From Oscillochloris sp. ZM17-4 (GTDB taxonomy: Bacteria; Chloroflexota; Chloroflexia; Chloroflexales; Chloroflexaceae), in NCBI RefSeq assembly GCF_019599295.1, contig NZ_JAIEWN010000002.1:149821-194062 (forward strand): a DNA stretch of 44,242 nt, given 5' to 3'. Each line of letters opens with the position of its first letter. Within the stretch, counting starts at the first letter, position 1. Below the pieces are notes generated by a model. The model was not told the DNA's origin, made no database searches, and saw only the letters and a list, made by a program, of their open reading frames with translations. Made by a program: the position numbers and the translations under genes. Of the stretch, positions 31,401-37,852 are shown piece by piece.

Positions 31401-31986
31401 CAGCCTCTTTGCTGAAATCCCGCATCGTGCTGCCCTTAGCCGGTTGGCTGAACTGGCAGCCTGTATGCTGGCCTTGGGACGTGACGAACTAACTCTCGAA
31501 GCCTTTGTGCGTGGAGCATGCCTTGATATCCTGCCTGATCGCGACCCTCAGGACAAGCCCGATGCCGATGTACTGGATCGCCTACTGCGCTCGGTCGTGC
31601 GCCATACTGGGCTGCTAACCGAGAATCGTGGGCGCTATCGGTTTACCTATGGCTTTCGCGACTACCTGGCGGCCCAAGCCCTCGCATACTCCGCCGACAT
31701 GGCTGATCGGCTCTTTGAGAAACGCGCCGAGGCAGGCTGGCGCACTACGATCATGCTGGCAATTGGCTACCAAGCCACAAACAATCCACGTATACTCAAG
31801 CCACTGTTCTCCCGGCTGTTGGCCGATGGCGAGGAGAGCACGATTTTGGCCGCAGAGGCTTTGTGTGAGGCCCTCGACGGGCGTGTGCCTGAGCTAGAAC
31901 CGGAGCGTCGCCAGCTGCTGACCCGGTTACGCGAGATGGGCGCCAATAATGGACTGATGCGTCGGCTGGAGCCTCTTGATGAGTGA
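25483..31986 (+). CDS. Giant NACHT-CHAT-NACHT STAND protein (putative defence effector)
   Basis: The protein is 2167 residues from a TTG start (AGGTAT upstream), only 9 bp after hsdS. A first NACHT-type ATPase has Walker A GEPGIGKS at 58-65 and Walker B LHLFLDSLDE at 120-129. A long helical region of about 900 residues follows, likely HEAT/ARM-like sensor repeats. A CHAT caspase-like domain (about 1240-1585) keeps the His-Cys dyad: H1450 in LVAHGAY and C1497 in LASCESAG. A second NACHT has Walker A GEAGSGKS at 1712-1719 and CLFMLDGLDEID at about 1811-1822. STAND proteins of this type sense phage or self damage and activate a protease that kills or arrests the cell. Two NACHT modules around one CHAT domain is unusual; it may be a fusion of two ancestral genes. 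Confidence 0.88.
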   Translation: MSKPAYQWKRFWYPQGEPVDISDGGYLRDPDISRPLSYAPQPVPSEALFDVPCLVLLGEPGIGKSTALKAFQAHTERQIAATDDRLLLVNLADCPTDNTLYHKLFDNRILQRWKEESFRLHLFLDSLDETLMPVATVGRMLVDEFQNYPAERLLLRIACRSADWPEVSLGEQLKLQWGKQAVHIYELAPLRRLDVAVAATANGFDRDAFLQAVDQADVVPLAIKPITLRFLLDTFRHGGGHFPDTKAELYEKGYCELCKEQNSYRREMGRVGSYTAEKRLSAAKRIAAITIFTKRATIWTDRIHGDVMPEDVSVQSLISSDDDQSPFPKPLIEETLSTALFSSRGPGRLGWSHQTYPEYLAVQYLTEHQVRLPQILSLITSGDDYENRIVPQLREVTARLCSVNPDVYEFVLRHDPKVLLRSDLSGLRSEQRKDLVDALLASLQRDEHQETSDIVVGSLKRLTHPDLAEQLQAYFRNETNNTSVRRLATDIAEACALMELGSDLVAIALNNDEPYPLRVDAASMAARIGSPDDKDALRAILTPGIDDPSDELKGAVLRGLWPASISATDLFATLAPPKNPEALTQYWMFIEHELAQYLWPEHLPVALGWVEQQALEPEEPKWRAFDQLAGNIFLRAWEHLDDPATLAAFARVLPVRARERGRIFGEAIGIDQTAKTAFHQAFEKAVSIRRKVVQAIIPLLVSKPDEGVWLVFSQPSLLTSNDLEWLLTQLERAVDPEERGVIAKLIWRLYNNESTEHLNLLYPATERFPDLASYWSSLFEPTLLASPDARIRRAGYKEQLKATQEEVDPEVQRQTIVQRLEVWLDKIEAGETIEWWRLNDLMRRGPNGRPTHFDHETDLTLLPGWQWSDEATRRRIILAAAQYLETQESHPEEWLGKSVISLPAYAGYRALRLIQRIMPEQIDNLPTHVWQRWAPIIVAMHSHSNSSDAPQLHRKLVAQAYKNAPAITIEHLLYSIDNENRIHGAVFILNNFDLCWDEQFAQVLLDKLADETLTPASMCIILEHLFTYEAPEARAYAEKLVVTPSPEEQIVRKRAIFAAWLLFKQTNDSAWDMLWPIFQHDPEFGKEVVTLIAAQPSRQTHGSQLTEEQLANLSIWLERQFPYDKEVFAIGPRDFTDRDHIEMWKQSLLTHLQARGTPAAVQAIQRVIRELPDLTWLQRLLAGAREQAQRSTWIPPKPDEIVKLAENSNLHSVQDVHRPYAKDKDNLSNYLNQDLAATANLELNLAPLGGRLGLTLRYSRPDDKGEDLPGPFPVNLDKERLIALENDPKAYGAELTAQLLANQTARQEFISRCDSALEAGYNLRVRLHLSAPGLHALRWELLHDPTTQRPLALDSRLLVTRYVSAERRGEVRLRPRGDLRALIAVAAPTNLGKFDLATIDAPAEISRVNVALKDIAVDPLPATGKDSILNALGNALRVGAGYDILYLVAHGAYTHGVPHLYLEDASGKVVVTDGNTLAELIRNLDDRRPRLIVLASCESAGNSYADALAALGPLLAQAGVPAVLAMQGKVQMATVERFAPVFFSELLRDGLADRALAVARLAVQDCPDWWMPVLYTRLLRGRVWEEGTASVVSPAVHIIKTDGGDYAEGNIDKRQGIFAQVVHIHESPPLPLIPTVSAAMPDLRQAVPTYLARLQSELAHTDVVPIPNAYAWADTRAYVPLQVRSDAAAEPAFAALTEHDALRRPAGLILVGEAGSGKSHTLRYAALVLAHAWPMIAPELRDDLGLDLSAPLLPIYVQLQDLPRCRAELHRAEPDKRPTLLRLIDYHLCRLASDDEPLPATLFRSLAATSGQPCLFMLDGLDEIDDHRERHDIQQALVALQHERPEHMYLVTSRPLPDISLSAAGFVERQLAPLQPDQMRNILVHWHRTEYGRGRLLPEVEHQIAAQADSLLATILHDPDLAPMAPNPLFLTAMARMALSQLRLPRLRVQKYEQIVDLLLEWRRNRLRVEDRTSLFAEIPHRAALSRLAELAACMLALGRDELTLEAFVRGACLDILPDRDPQDKPDADVLDRLLRSVVRHTGLLTENRGRYRFTYGFRDYLAAQALAYSADMADRLFEKRAEAGWRTTIMLAIGYQATNNPRILKPLFSRLLADGEESTILAAEALCEALDGRVPELEPERRQLLTRLREMGANNGLMRRLEPLDE

Positions 31987-32015
31987 GCCTTGTAGCTGGA
32001 TGCCCAGCTGATAGG

Positions 32016-32030
32016 GCTCAGTGGTAGAGC
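32016..32030 (+). other. tRNA D-arm-like 15-mer before the NACHT-FGE gene
   Basis: GCTCAGTGGTAGAGC is the D-arm signature of many tRNAs, but no anticodon or T arm follows. It may be a remnant or chance; it lies 6 bp before the start codon at 32037 and its GGTAGAG may serve as ribosome site. Confidence 0.3.
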
Positions 32031-32036
32031 TGTCAT

Positions 32037-34949
32037 ATGAAGCTGAAAGATGCAAACACCATTATTCGTACCGCCTATCTCACCTGGCTTCGCAGCGAGA
32101 TTCAGCTACTACCAGTGATCCCGATTAAGGCGGCAGATCGCACGGCACGTCTACCACTCGAAGATGTCTATGTGCAACTACGCGTTACTGGGAGAACGCA
32201 GAGCGAGGCATTTGAGCGTATTACAAAGGGCGAGTTCGGGTCTGATCGTGAGCATCGTATGCGCATGCGCATGCTCGAACGAGCTCAAATCGAGGCATTT
32301 CAGCCGCTAGCAAAGGATGAATTCGAGTCTGATCGCGGGCGTCATATGCGAAGTGAAGGGGCTTTTGCCTTCTTCAGCGATCTTCCATCTAGTATTGCTC
32401 CATACAAGATGCGAAGTGAAGGGGCTTATACCTTCTTCAGTGATCTTCCATCTAGTATTGCTCCATACAAGATCCGTCGCACTACACAGTCGCGAATTGA
32501 GCGCATGCTACTGATTGGTGACGCCGGCAGTGGAAAGACGACGACACTGCATTATGGCGCTCTGACCCTAGTTGATGCACTCCTGCATGATGACGCTACT
32601 AGTGTGCGCAAACGCATTAACCTTATCAGCGACCCACTACCTTTCCCCATCTACATTCGTCTAACCTTCGTGATGAAGTGGTTACGAGAGAAGCAAGATG
32701 GTCAGCAATTCACGACGTCAGCTAATCCAATGCTCGACTGGCTTGATAGCCAGGTAGTACCCCAAATTGGGAGATTTCTGACCTTGCGTGCAGCAGAATC
32801 CACACCTCCCCTTCCCAATGAGCCAGTGATACCAGCACCAGCTGACTGGCAGGCAGCGATAGATACCATACCACTCTCAGCAATCATTCGATCTGGCGGC
32901 TGCTTAATACTCCTCGATGGACTTGACGAGACAGGTGACGCACCACGCCGCAGTGAGATGCAACGCTGGATCTCTGATTTGGCTCAGTCCTGTCCCAACA
33001 ACCGCTATCTGGTCGCTACCCGCCCCTTCAAGGGTATTCAGATCGCCGGCTTTGCTGAGCGTCATCTGAGTCCTCTTAATGGTAGCGAGATCCAGTCATT
33101 GTTGGGTAAGTGGTTCGGAGCAGCCTACCAAAATGACCCTAACCACTACCGCCAACGTAGCGTCAGCGAAGAGGTCGACTATCTCTGGGCCATCCTGGAA
33201 CAGAATTCGCGCCTGTTCGACATGTGTACTAATCCGCTATTGCTCACCAGCGTGGCGTTACTCGTCTATACCGGAGTTGGGCTACCGCGTGAGCGCGCTG
33301 AGCTCTACAATCGGTTGGTCTATTTGCTACTGGAGACCTGGCGCGTGCTCCAGTTGAGTGGCGGGCGTCTACCTGAGAGCCAAACTGCACGGCCGGTGCT
33401 TTTTGGCGAGAGCGTGAGCAGTGTACAGCGCCGCTTACAGCAACTCGCTGCCAGAATGCAGACAGAGCAGCGTCGCGAGGCGACCCAGGACGAAATCGCC
33501 ATCTGGCTTGCACCGCAGTATGCCGAGGATATGGAATGGAACACCGAGGAGTCCCAAGCGTACGTGACAAAGCTGCTCGACTCACTGGCACTCGATAGCG
33601 GCATCCTGCAACGGCGGGAAGCCGGCTTTAGTTTTACACACTATACGCTCCAGGAATACTTGACAGCTCGTGACTATGATCAGCGCCCCGACGGTATTGA
33701 TCAGCTTCTAGCACTCCGAACTGAGGCCCGATGGAAAGAGGCGATCCTACTGGCTATCGGCCACTGGGTTACGAGCGGTGTGACGGAGAAAGCACGGGTA
33801 TTGCTGCGTGGCCTGCTTGACACGAACGAGGTCGACGCCCTGTTGCTCGTCGGCGATGCGCTCAACGATGCGGATGCCAGTCGTGTGCCAGATCTGGCAC
33901 CAGTGCGCCGTATAGCCATAGCACGTCTGCGCAATCTCGCTGGCCTGAGTACAGATTGGGCCAGCATAGCCCATCCCGATCCGATGCTGCGTAATCGCGC
34001 TGCAACGATGCTCGATCGCCACAATGCGGACAACGAGCGCCCTGGCCTCGACCTGACCAGAGCCGACTATTGGGCAACCCGGATCGAGCCGGGAAAGTTT
34101 AGTATGGGTGACAACAACGGGAAATGGGATGATGAAAAGCCACAGTTTGACTACGTTATCTCCCAGCCGTATGCCCTAGCCCGATTCCCGGTGACCAACC
34201 GTCAGTATCTGCTCTTTGTCGAGGCTCTGGCCGGACGTGGTTCTACCGAGAGCAGAGCAGCGGCTCAAAAGCTCTTACAGTTAATGGAACAGCATAAACA
34301 AACGCCAGAAGATTTTCACCCACGCTATTGGCCCGGTGCGCATTACCGCACCGGTGAGGGCAACTATCCGGTAGTTGGCGTGACCTGGTATGCAGCTACG
34401 GCGTTCGCCTGGTGGGCTGATGCTTGGCTGCACGCCCTTGGCGTGCTCACGCCAGAAGAGGCACTGCATCTGCCAACCGAAGCTGAGTGGGAACGCGCTG
34501 CGGCCTACCCACCGATGCTGCTACACACGGCGGATACTCGTGCTGGACGAAGCTTATATCCCTGGGACACTTCGCCCAATGTGACAGCACCGATACATGT
34601 AATAAGTGCTAGGACACCGGCCAATACCAGAGAAAGCACGATTAGGGGTGCATCTGTTCTAGGAATCTTCCCCCACGGTGCGGCGGCTTGTGGAGCAGAG
34701 GATCTGGCTGGCAATGTCTGGGAGTGGTGCAGCACCCCGAAGCTGACCTATCCGATTGAGCAAGAGGTGGGCGCGGAAAGTATCTATATAGCAAACAGAC
34801 AAACTAGTAGCTTATATGTACTCCGCGGTGGCGCGTGGAACACCGATGTTGATCGCGCCTGTTGCGCCTTTCGTGCTCATATTCATCCTACTAGTGCATC
34901 CAGCCGTTATGGGTTTCGTCTTGCCTGTTTGTTATCCTTGTCGTCGTGA
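32037..34949 (+). CDS. NACHT-formylglycine-synthase-fold (FGE/SUMF1) protein
   Basis: The protein is 970 residues. The N-terminal ~150 residues include degenerate and fresh internal repeats (a 63-bp tandem duplication at 32346-32471). The NACHT ATPase has Walker A GDAGSGKT at 161-168 and Walker B ILLDGLDE at 291-298. The C-terminal ~290 residues are an FGE/SUMF1 domain: PGKFSMGD, ARFPVTNRQYLLF, YPVVGVTWYAA, LPTEAEWERAA, DLAGNVWEW, LRGGAWN and RYGFRLA. In STAND proteins such a C-lectin-like fold is a ligand-binding sensor, and related ones are targets of diversity-generating retroelements; no reverse transcriptase or template repeat is seen here. It is 50 bp after the NACHT-CHAT gene, and the two probably act together. 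Confidence 0.85.
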   Translation: MKLKDANTIIRTAYLTWLRSEIQLLPVIPIKAADRTARLPLEDVYVQLRVTGRTQSEAFERITKGEFGSDREHRMRMRMLERAQIEAFQPLAKDEFESDRGRHMRSEGAFAFFSDLPSSIAPYKMRSEGAYTFFSDLPSSIAPYKIRRTTQSRIERMLLIGDAGSGKTTTLHYGALTLVDALLHDDATSVRKRINLISDPLPFPIYIRLTFVMKWLREKQDGQQFTTSANPMLDWLDSQVVPQIGRFLTLRAAESTPPLPNEPVIPAPADWQAAIDTIPLSAIIRSGGCLILLDGLDETGDAPRRSEMQRWISDLAQSCPNNRYLVATRPFKGIQIAGFAERHLSPLNGSEIQSLLGKWFGAAYQNDPNHYRQRSVSEEVDYLWAILEQNSRLFDMCTNPLLLTSVALLVYTGVGLPRERAELYNRLVYLLLETWRVLQLSGGRLPESQTARPVLFGESVSSVQRRLQQLAARMQTEQRREATQDEIAIWLAPQYAEDMEWNTEESQAYVTKLLDSLALDSGILQRREAGFSFTHYTLQEYLTARDYDQRPDGIDQLLALRTEARWKEAILLAIGHWVTSGVTEKARVLLRGLLDTNEVDALLLVGDALNDADASRVPDLAPVRRIAIARLRNLAGLSTDWASIAHPDPMLRNRAATMLDRHNADNERPGLDLTRADYWATRIEPGKFSMGDNNGKWDDEKPQFDYVISQPYALARFPVTNRQYLLFVEALAGRGSTESRAAAQKLLQLMEQHKQTPEDFHPRYWPGAHYRTGEGNYPVVGVTWYAATAFAWWADAWLHALGVLTPEEALHLPTEAEWERAAAYPPMLLHTADTRAGRSLYPWDTSPNVTAPIHVISARTPANTRESTIRGASVLGIFPHGAAACGAEDLAGNVWEWCSTPKLTYPIEQEVGAESIYIANRQTSSLYVLRGGAWNTDVDRACCAFRAHIHPTSASSRYGFRLACLLSLSS
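32346..32471 (+). repeat. 63-bp in-frame tandem duplication in the NACHT-FGE gene
   Basis: Copies at 32346-32408 and 32409-32471 differ at three bases, and encode MRSEGAFAFFSDLPSSIAPY(K) twice with F-A to Y-T changes. Upstream, two older and diverged ~30-residue repeats (AFERITKGEFGSDREHRM and AFQPLAKDEFESDRGRHM) precede it. Confidence 0.92.
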
Positions 34950-34998
34950 TGGGGTGTGACAACACCTCAACCCGCAGCGGATGATTAATGGTATAGCA

Positions 34999-35034
34999 AG
35001 AGGCCCTGATCCAATATTTCGGATCAGGGCCTCT
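34999..35034 (+). terminator. Strong hairpin after the NACHT-FGE gene
   Basis: A perfect 14-bp stem AGAGGCCCTGATCC/GGATCAGGGCCTCT has an 8-nt AT-rich loop, 50 bp after the stop codon. There is no long U-tract. Confidence 0.65.
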
Positions 35035-35082
35035 CAATGAACCTACCTACATTGGCGCCTGCCGATAGCTACCGAGCTCATC

Positions 35083-35107
35083 CTGTAACCAAAGAGACAG
35101 GTTACAG
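35083..35107 (+). repeat. Right copy of the cargo-flanking inverted repeat, within a hairpin
   Basis: TGTAACCAAAGAGACAGGTT (35084-35103) is the inverse of 15698-15717 (19/20). Here it also forms its own hairpin, CTGTAACC/GGTTACAG. A partial third copy in the other orientation, AACCTGTCTCT, is at 35174-35184. Confidence 0.65.
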
Positions 35108-35565
35108 CGCATCAGCAAGCATTATCGGCTTCAAAATTGACAGCGCCGCACGTCAATGCTACGCTCTGCCCACAACCTGTCTCTGTGTCACGACGGCGTA
35201 CCGCCGCCAGGGCACCCGGGCCAGCGCACCGCGCTCGTGCGCTACGATTGTGGAGACGCTTCAGAAAGCCAGGCGCGGTGTCGGCGTCAGCCGTGAACCG
35301 GCTAAACTTGGCGGCCAGGACTCTCGCCCCTCACAGGGGAAGGTAAATCGTTGGCAACAGCGGCAAACAGCGCCAGGCGTGTGCGGCCCATAATCATCCC
35401 CTAGACGCAACTTCAACCTCCCTCTGCGGAGAGCGCCTCTTTTTGAGGTACCCTCAACCCTCATGGTGGCGCCGCACCCGCGGCGTTCAGAGGGAGATCG
35501 GTGCATCACCTCACAGCATTCCTCTACTTCCGTTATCGCGACGACAACGAACTCGCTCCGAGCAC
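35108..35565. other. Noncoding stretch with an RNA-like motif at 35418-35470
   Basis: No convincing gene is seen. At 35418-35448 the series CTCC-loop-GGAG, then CCTC-TTTTT-GAGG, has the same order and much the same bases as the hairpins just upstream of the IscB-like gene (36259-36290). It looks like a diverged second copy of that RNA element. Confidence 0.45.
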
Positions 35566-36054
35566 TCACGCCGATAAGTCGGCGGAGTCTTCGCTGTGTA
35601 AGAGGTAGTCAGTCGTTACAGCAAACAGATCGGCGAGGCGCACCACCAAATCGATCGATGGCGTCTTGTGCCCCCCCTCAATAAAGCTAATATGGGCGTT
35701 TGCAGAAAGACCCAGGCGGCTCGCAAGTTCCGCCTGGGTCATATCGTGCTCCAGGCGCAGCTTACGCACTCGATTGGCAAATGCCTCACCCCAGGGCGCT
35801 ACAGTCTCTCGTGACAGTGGCACGACCAGCACAGGTGGCTGAATAGGCGTCTGCTCGCGAAGCAGATACTCTGTGGTCGTGCCAAGTACAGCCGCCAGGA
35901 GCACTACAAGCTCCAGCGAGGGCGGTTTCCGTTCCGCCTCTAAATGGCTGATGTACGTATGAGAAGCAAGACCGAGCCGCCGGGCTAGCTCAGACTTGCT
36001 GAGACCACGGAGCATACGCAATGCAGTGAGCTTGCCGGCGAACCGACCTGGCAT
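35566..36054 (-). CDS. Regulator with two XRE-type HTH domains
   Basis: The protein is 162 residues from the ATG at 36054, chosen because GGGAG precedes it closely; the open frame extends further upstream without a ribosome site. The first HTH is at about 8-62 (RGLSKSELARRLGLASHTYI, then LEAERKPPS), and the second at about 92-150 (HDMTQAELASRLGLSANAHI, then IEGGHKTPS). Each ends in T-T-[ED]-YLL, as in Cro/CI-type regulators. The tandem arrangement suggests one protein binding two half-sites. It diverges from the IscB-like gene, and a perfect palindrome lies in the shared region, so it may control the effector module, as small regulators do near cas12k in V-K elements. Confidence 0.82.
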   Translation of the reverse strand: MPGRFAGKLTALRMLRGLSKSELARRLGLASHTYISHLEAERKPPSLELVVLLAAVLGTTTEYLLREQTPIQPPVLVVPLSRETVAPWGEAFANRVRKLRLEHDMTQAELASRLGLSANAHISFIEGGHKTPSIDLVVRLADLFAVTTDYLLHSEDSADLSA

Positions 36055-36116
36055 AAGCTCCCAAGGGAGGGAGCCACTTGACATCGTGAACGGACGTGCG
36101 CTATACTGTGACCGTT

Positions 36117-36126
36117 GGTTATAACC
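36117..36126. promoter_or_regulatory. Palindrome GGTTATAACC, candidate XRE operator
   Basis: This perfect 10-bp palindrome lies 63 bp upstream of the XRE start, next to TATACT-like sequence at 36102-36107. Its position suits autoregulation and control of the divergent effector genes. Confidence 0.4.
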
Positions 36127-36141
36127 AGCACGTGGCCGAGA

Positions 36142-36319
36142 ACCTTCCATCCTGCAGGCTCCCCAGCTCAGCTCATGGAAGGTCTCGCTGCGTTTCTGAT
36201 AGCGCTGGCGCATTGTAGCATAGCCGCCCTCGCACGCCGCGATTCACAATCACCCCACCTCCTGACGGAGAGTAGCCTCTTTTCGAGGCTGGACAAGCCC
36301 CATCATTCGGGGAGTGCCT
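36142..36319 (+). ncRNA. Candidate omega-RNA-like element directly upstream of the IscB-like gene
   Basis: Known IscB genes have their guide RNA scaffold directly upstream of the start codon. Here a chain of hairpins ends 7 nt before the ATG: ACCTTCCAT/ATGGAAGGT (36142-36150 with 36175-36183), CTCC/GGAG (36259-36270), AGCCTC/GAGGCT (36274-36290) and CCCC/GGGG (36298-36312). A diverged copy of the central hairpins is at 35418-35448. RNA function is inferred from place and structure only. Confidence 0.45.
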
Positions 36320-37825
36320 ATGTCCAGCCCCGTGTTTGTTCTGGATACTCAGGGGAGGCCACTCATGCCAATGGGTGCCGCATACGCTCGTAAGCTTCTG
36401 CGTAGCAGCAAGGCGCGTCGTGTGACGCATCACGCGTTCTTTGTCATCCAGCTTACCCAGCCCGTTGCATCCCCTGATCTCCGCCCGATCACGCTCGATA
36501 TCAGCATCCAGCTCGCCACTGCCGAGTTGCTGTTGGTTACAGTAGGCCCCAAACAGGCTCATACGCTCCTTCGCATTCTCGTCGATCTCCAAACGGACTT
36601 ACCCTCGCGGCTGCGTCGACGTGCGGCACATCGCCGCCGCCGTCGGCTGCGCGGCCGCTATCGAGTAGTACGGCGGCAGGGTCTGCCCTACAGGCTGCGT
36701 CGGCCCAACTTGCGCCGCTCTACCTGGGGTGCGATACATCGGAGGATCCGTCCTGAAGAAAGCCCTGCTACAGCAGCAAAGCCATCAGCTGTTATCCGCT
36801 GGCGCGTTGAAGCCATTGATCGGGTTGTTGCTGCGCTGCGCCGCTACATCCCTATTAGCCATGTGCAGATCAGAGATCGCACTATTGGCAGGCTCAGCGG
36901 AATCTCCAACTTGACGCCTGCCGAGCGGCGAGAGGCTCTCATTAATGCATATGGTCACGAGGTAAGCCCAGGCCGGCGCGTGCCACGGTGCGGCTACTGC
37001 GGGACAAGCGCTGGTTCCATCGAGGTCGATCATATCTTGCCTATAAGCCGTGGTGGCACTGACGCCTGGTCAAACCTCACTCTCGCCTGCAAATCTTGTA
37101 ACCGCCGTAAAGGCAGCCGCACACCCAAAGAGGCAGGGATGCGCTTGATCTGGGATCCTAGCCGCCTACCTGCCTCCCCTCGCCGCACTAACCCTTACCT
37201 TTACTGGACAAGCCGCCTTCTCCGCGATCGATTGAACAATGTTGCGCTCGCTCCTGCGCAGGTAGCAGTGGGTGAGCCAACAGCGACTACTCCCAACCCG
37301 ACACCTAACACGGGGAAGAGTGGCAGAGTTCCAACCTTTGTCGCGAAGCCAATCAGCCGCCAGCGCAAGCAGGTCTATACCGCACGCAACCTGTCGCAGA
37401 ACACGCCGCTAGGACAGGGTATTGAGCGTGTCGGCAATGTAGTCAAAAAGCGAACCCGAGTAAACACCGGGCTACTTATCTCGTCTACAAAGCCCACACG
37501 CATTCGGGTTATCAGTGCAGGCGAGCTAGGAAGCAACATATCCTCTAACGCCCCCTCACACCGCCTCATTCGACTGGGCCTGCTCTGTGCAGCTCGCAGA
37601 TCTGGCCAGCGCGTAGTCGGGATCGTCAGCGCAGTCCATTCTCTGGGCAGGCTTACTCTGCTCACAATTGCCGCTGCAGATACGAACCGCATCACCTGGA
37701 AGCGCGTAGTTGTGAGTCCTCGCCAGGAGCTACAGGTTCTGTCTAACGACAGGGTTATTTTCTTGCCGGGACCGCCTGAAAAGGCAGCAAACTCATCATC
37801 GGCCAGTAGTTCTCTCCCTACTTAA
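36320..37825 (+). CDS. IscB-like HNH protein with degraded RuvC
   Basis: The protein is 501 residues from the ATG at 36320. The N-terminus is the IscB PLMP domain: FVLDTQGRPLMPMGAAYARK with PLMP at 14-17. A strand with D60 (ITLDISIQL) stands where RuvC-I belongs, but lacks the GIDPG context. A very Arg-rich bridge helix covers 97-145. At the RuvC-II position VQIRDR has R185 instead of Glu. The HNH domain is intact: C224GYC227, D237-H238, N252, CKSCN at 257-261 and GSRTP. After ~300 the sequence is unlike IscB and has no RuvC-III HHxxD. The RuvC nuclease is therefore probably lost while the HNH nickase could work. The gene is followed 27 bp later by the Cas12-like gene, so they are probably co-transcribed. 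Confidence 0.72.
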   Translation: MSSPVFVLDTQGRPLMPMGAAYARKLLRSSKARRVTHHAFFVIQLTQPVASPDLRPITLDISIQLATAELLLVTVGPKQAHTLLRILVDLQTDLPSRLRRRAAHRRRRRLRGRYRVVRRQGLPYRLRRPNLRRSTWGAIHRRIRPEESPATAAKPSAVIRWRVEAIDRVVAALRRYIPISHVQIRDRTIGRLSGISNLTPAERREALINAYGHEVSPGRRVPRCGYCGTSAGSIEVDHILPISRGGTDAWSNLTLACKSCNRRKGSRTPKEAGMRLIWDPSRLPASPRRTNPYLYWTSRLLRDRLNNVALAPAQVAVGEPTATTPNPTPNTGKSGRVPTFVAKPISRQRKQVYTARNLSQNTPLGQGIERVGNVVKKRTRVNTGLLISSTKPTRIRVISAGELGSNISSNAPSHRLIRLGLLCAARRSGQRVVGIVSAVHSLGRLTLLTIAAADTNRITWKRVVVSPRQELQVLSNDRVIFLPGPPEKAANSSSASSSLPT

Positions 37826-37852
37826 CGCACTGTCAGACCTTCCCCCATATTC

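Noticed and set aside
32016-32030. tRNA gene suggested by a D-arm match
   Set aside because: Only the D-arm is present; no acceptor stem, anticodon arm or T arm.
32037-34949. Complete diversity-generating retroelement
   Set aside because: Target-like FGE domain exists but no reverse transcriptase, accessory gene or template repeat was found in the window.
35037-35393. 118-codon open frame after the NACHT-FGE terminator
   Set aside because: No ribosome site, no family resemblance, starts inside the terminator region and crosses repeats.
36320-37825. Cas9 or an ordinary homing HNH endonuclease
   Set aside because: Too short and lacks REC lobe and RuvC-III; the PLMP N-terminus and bridge helix indicate IscB relatives rather than group I intron HNH proteins.
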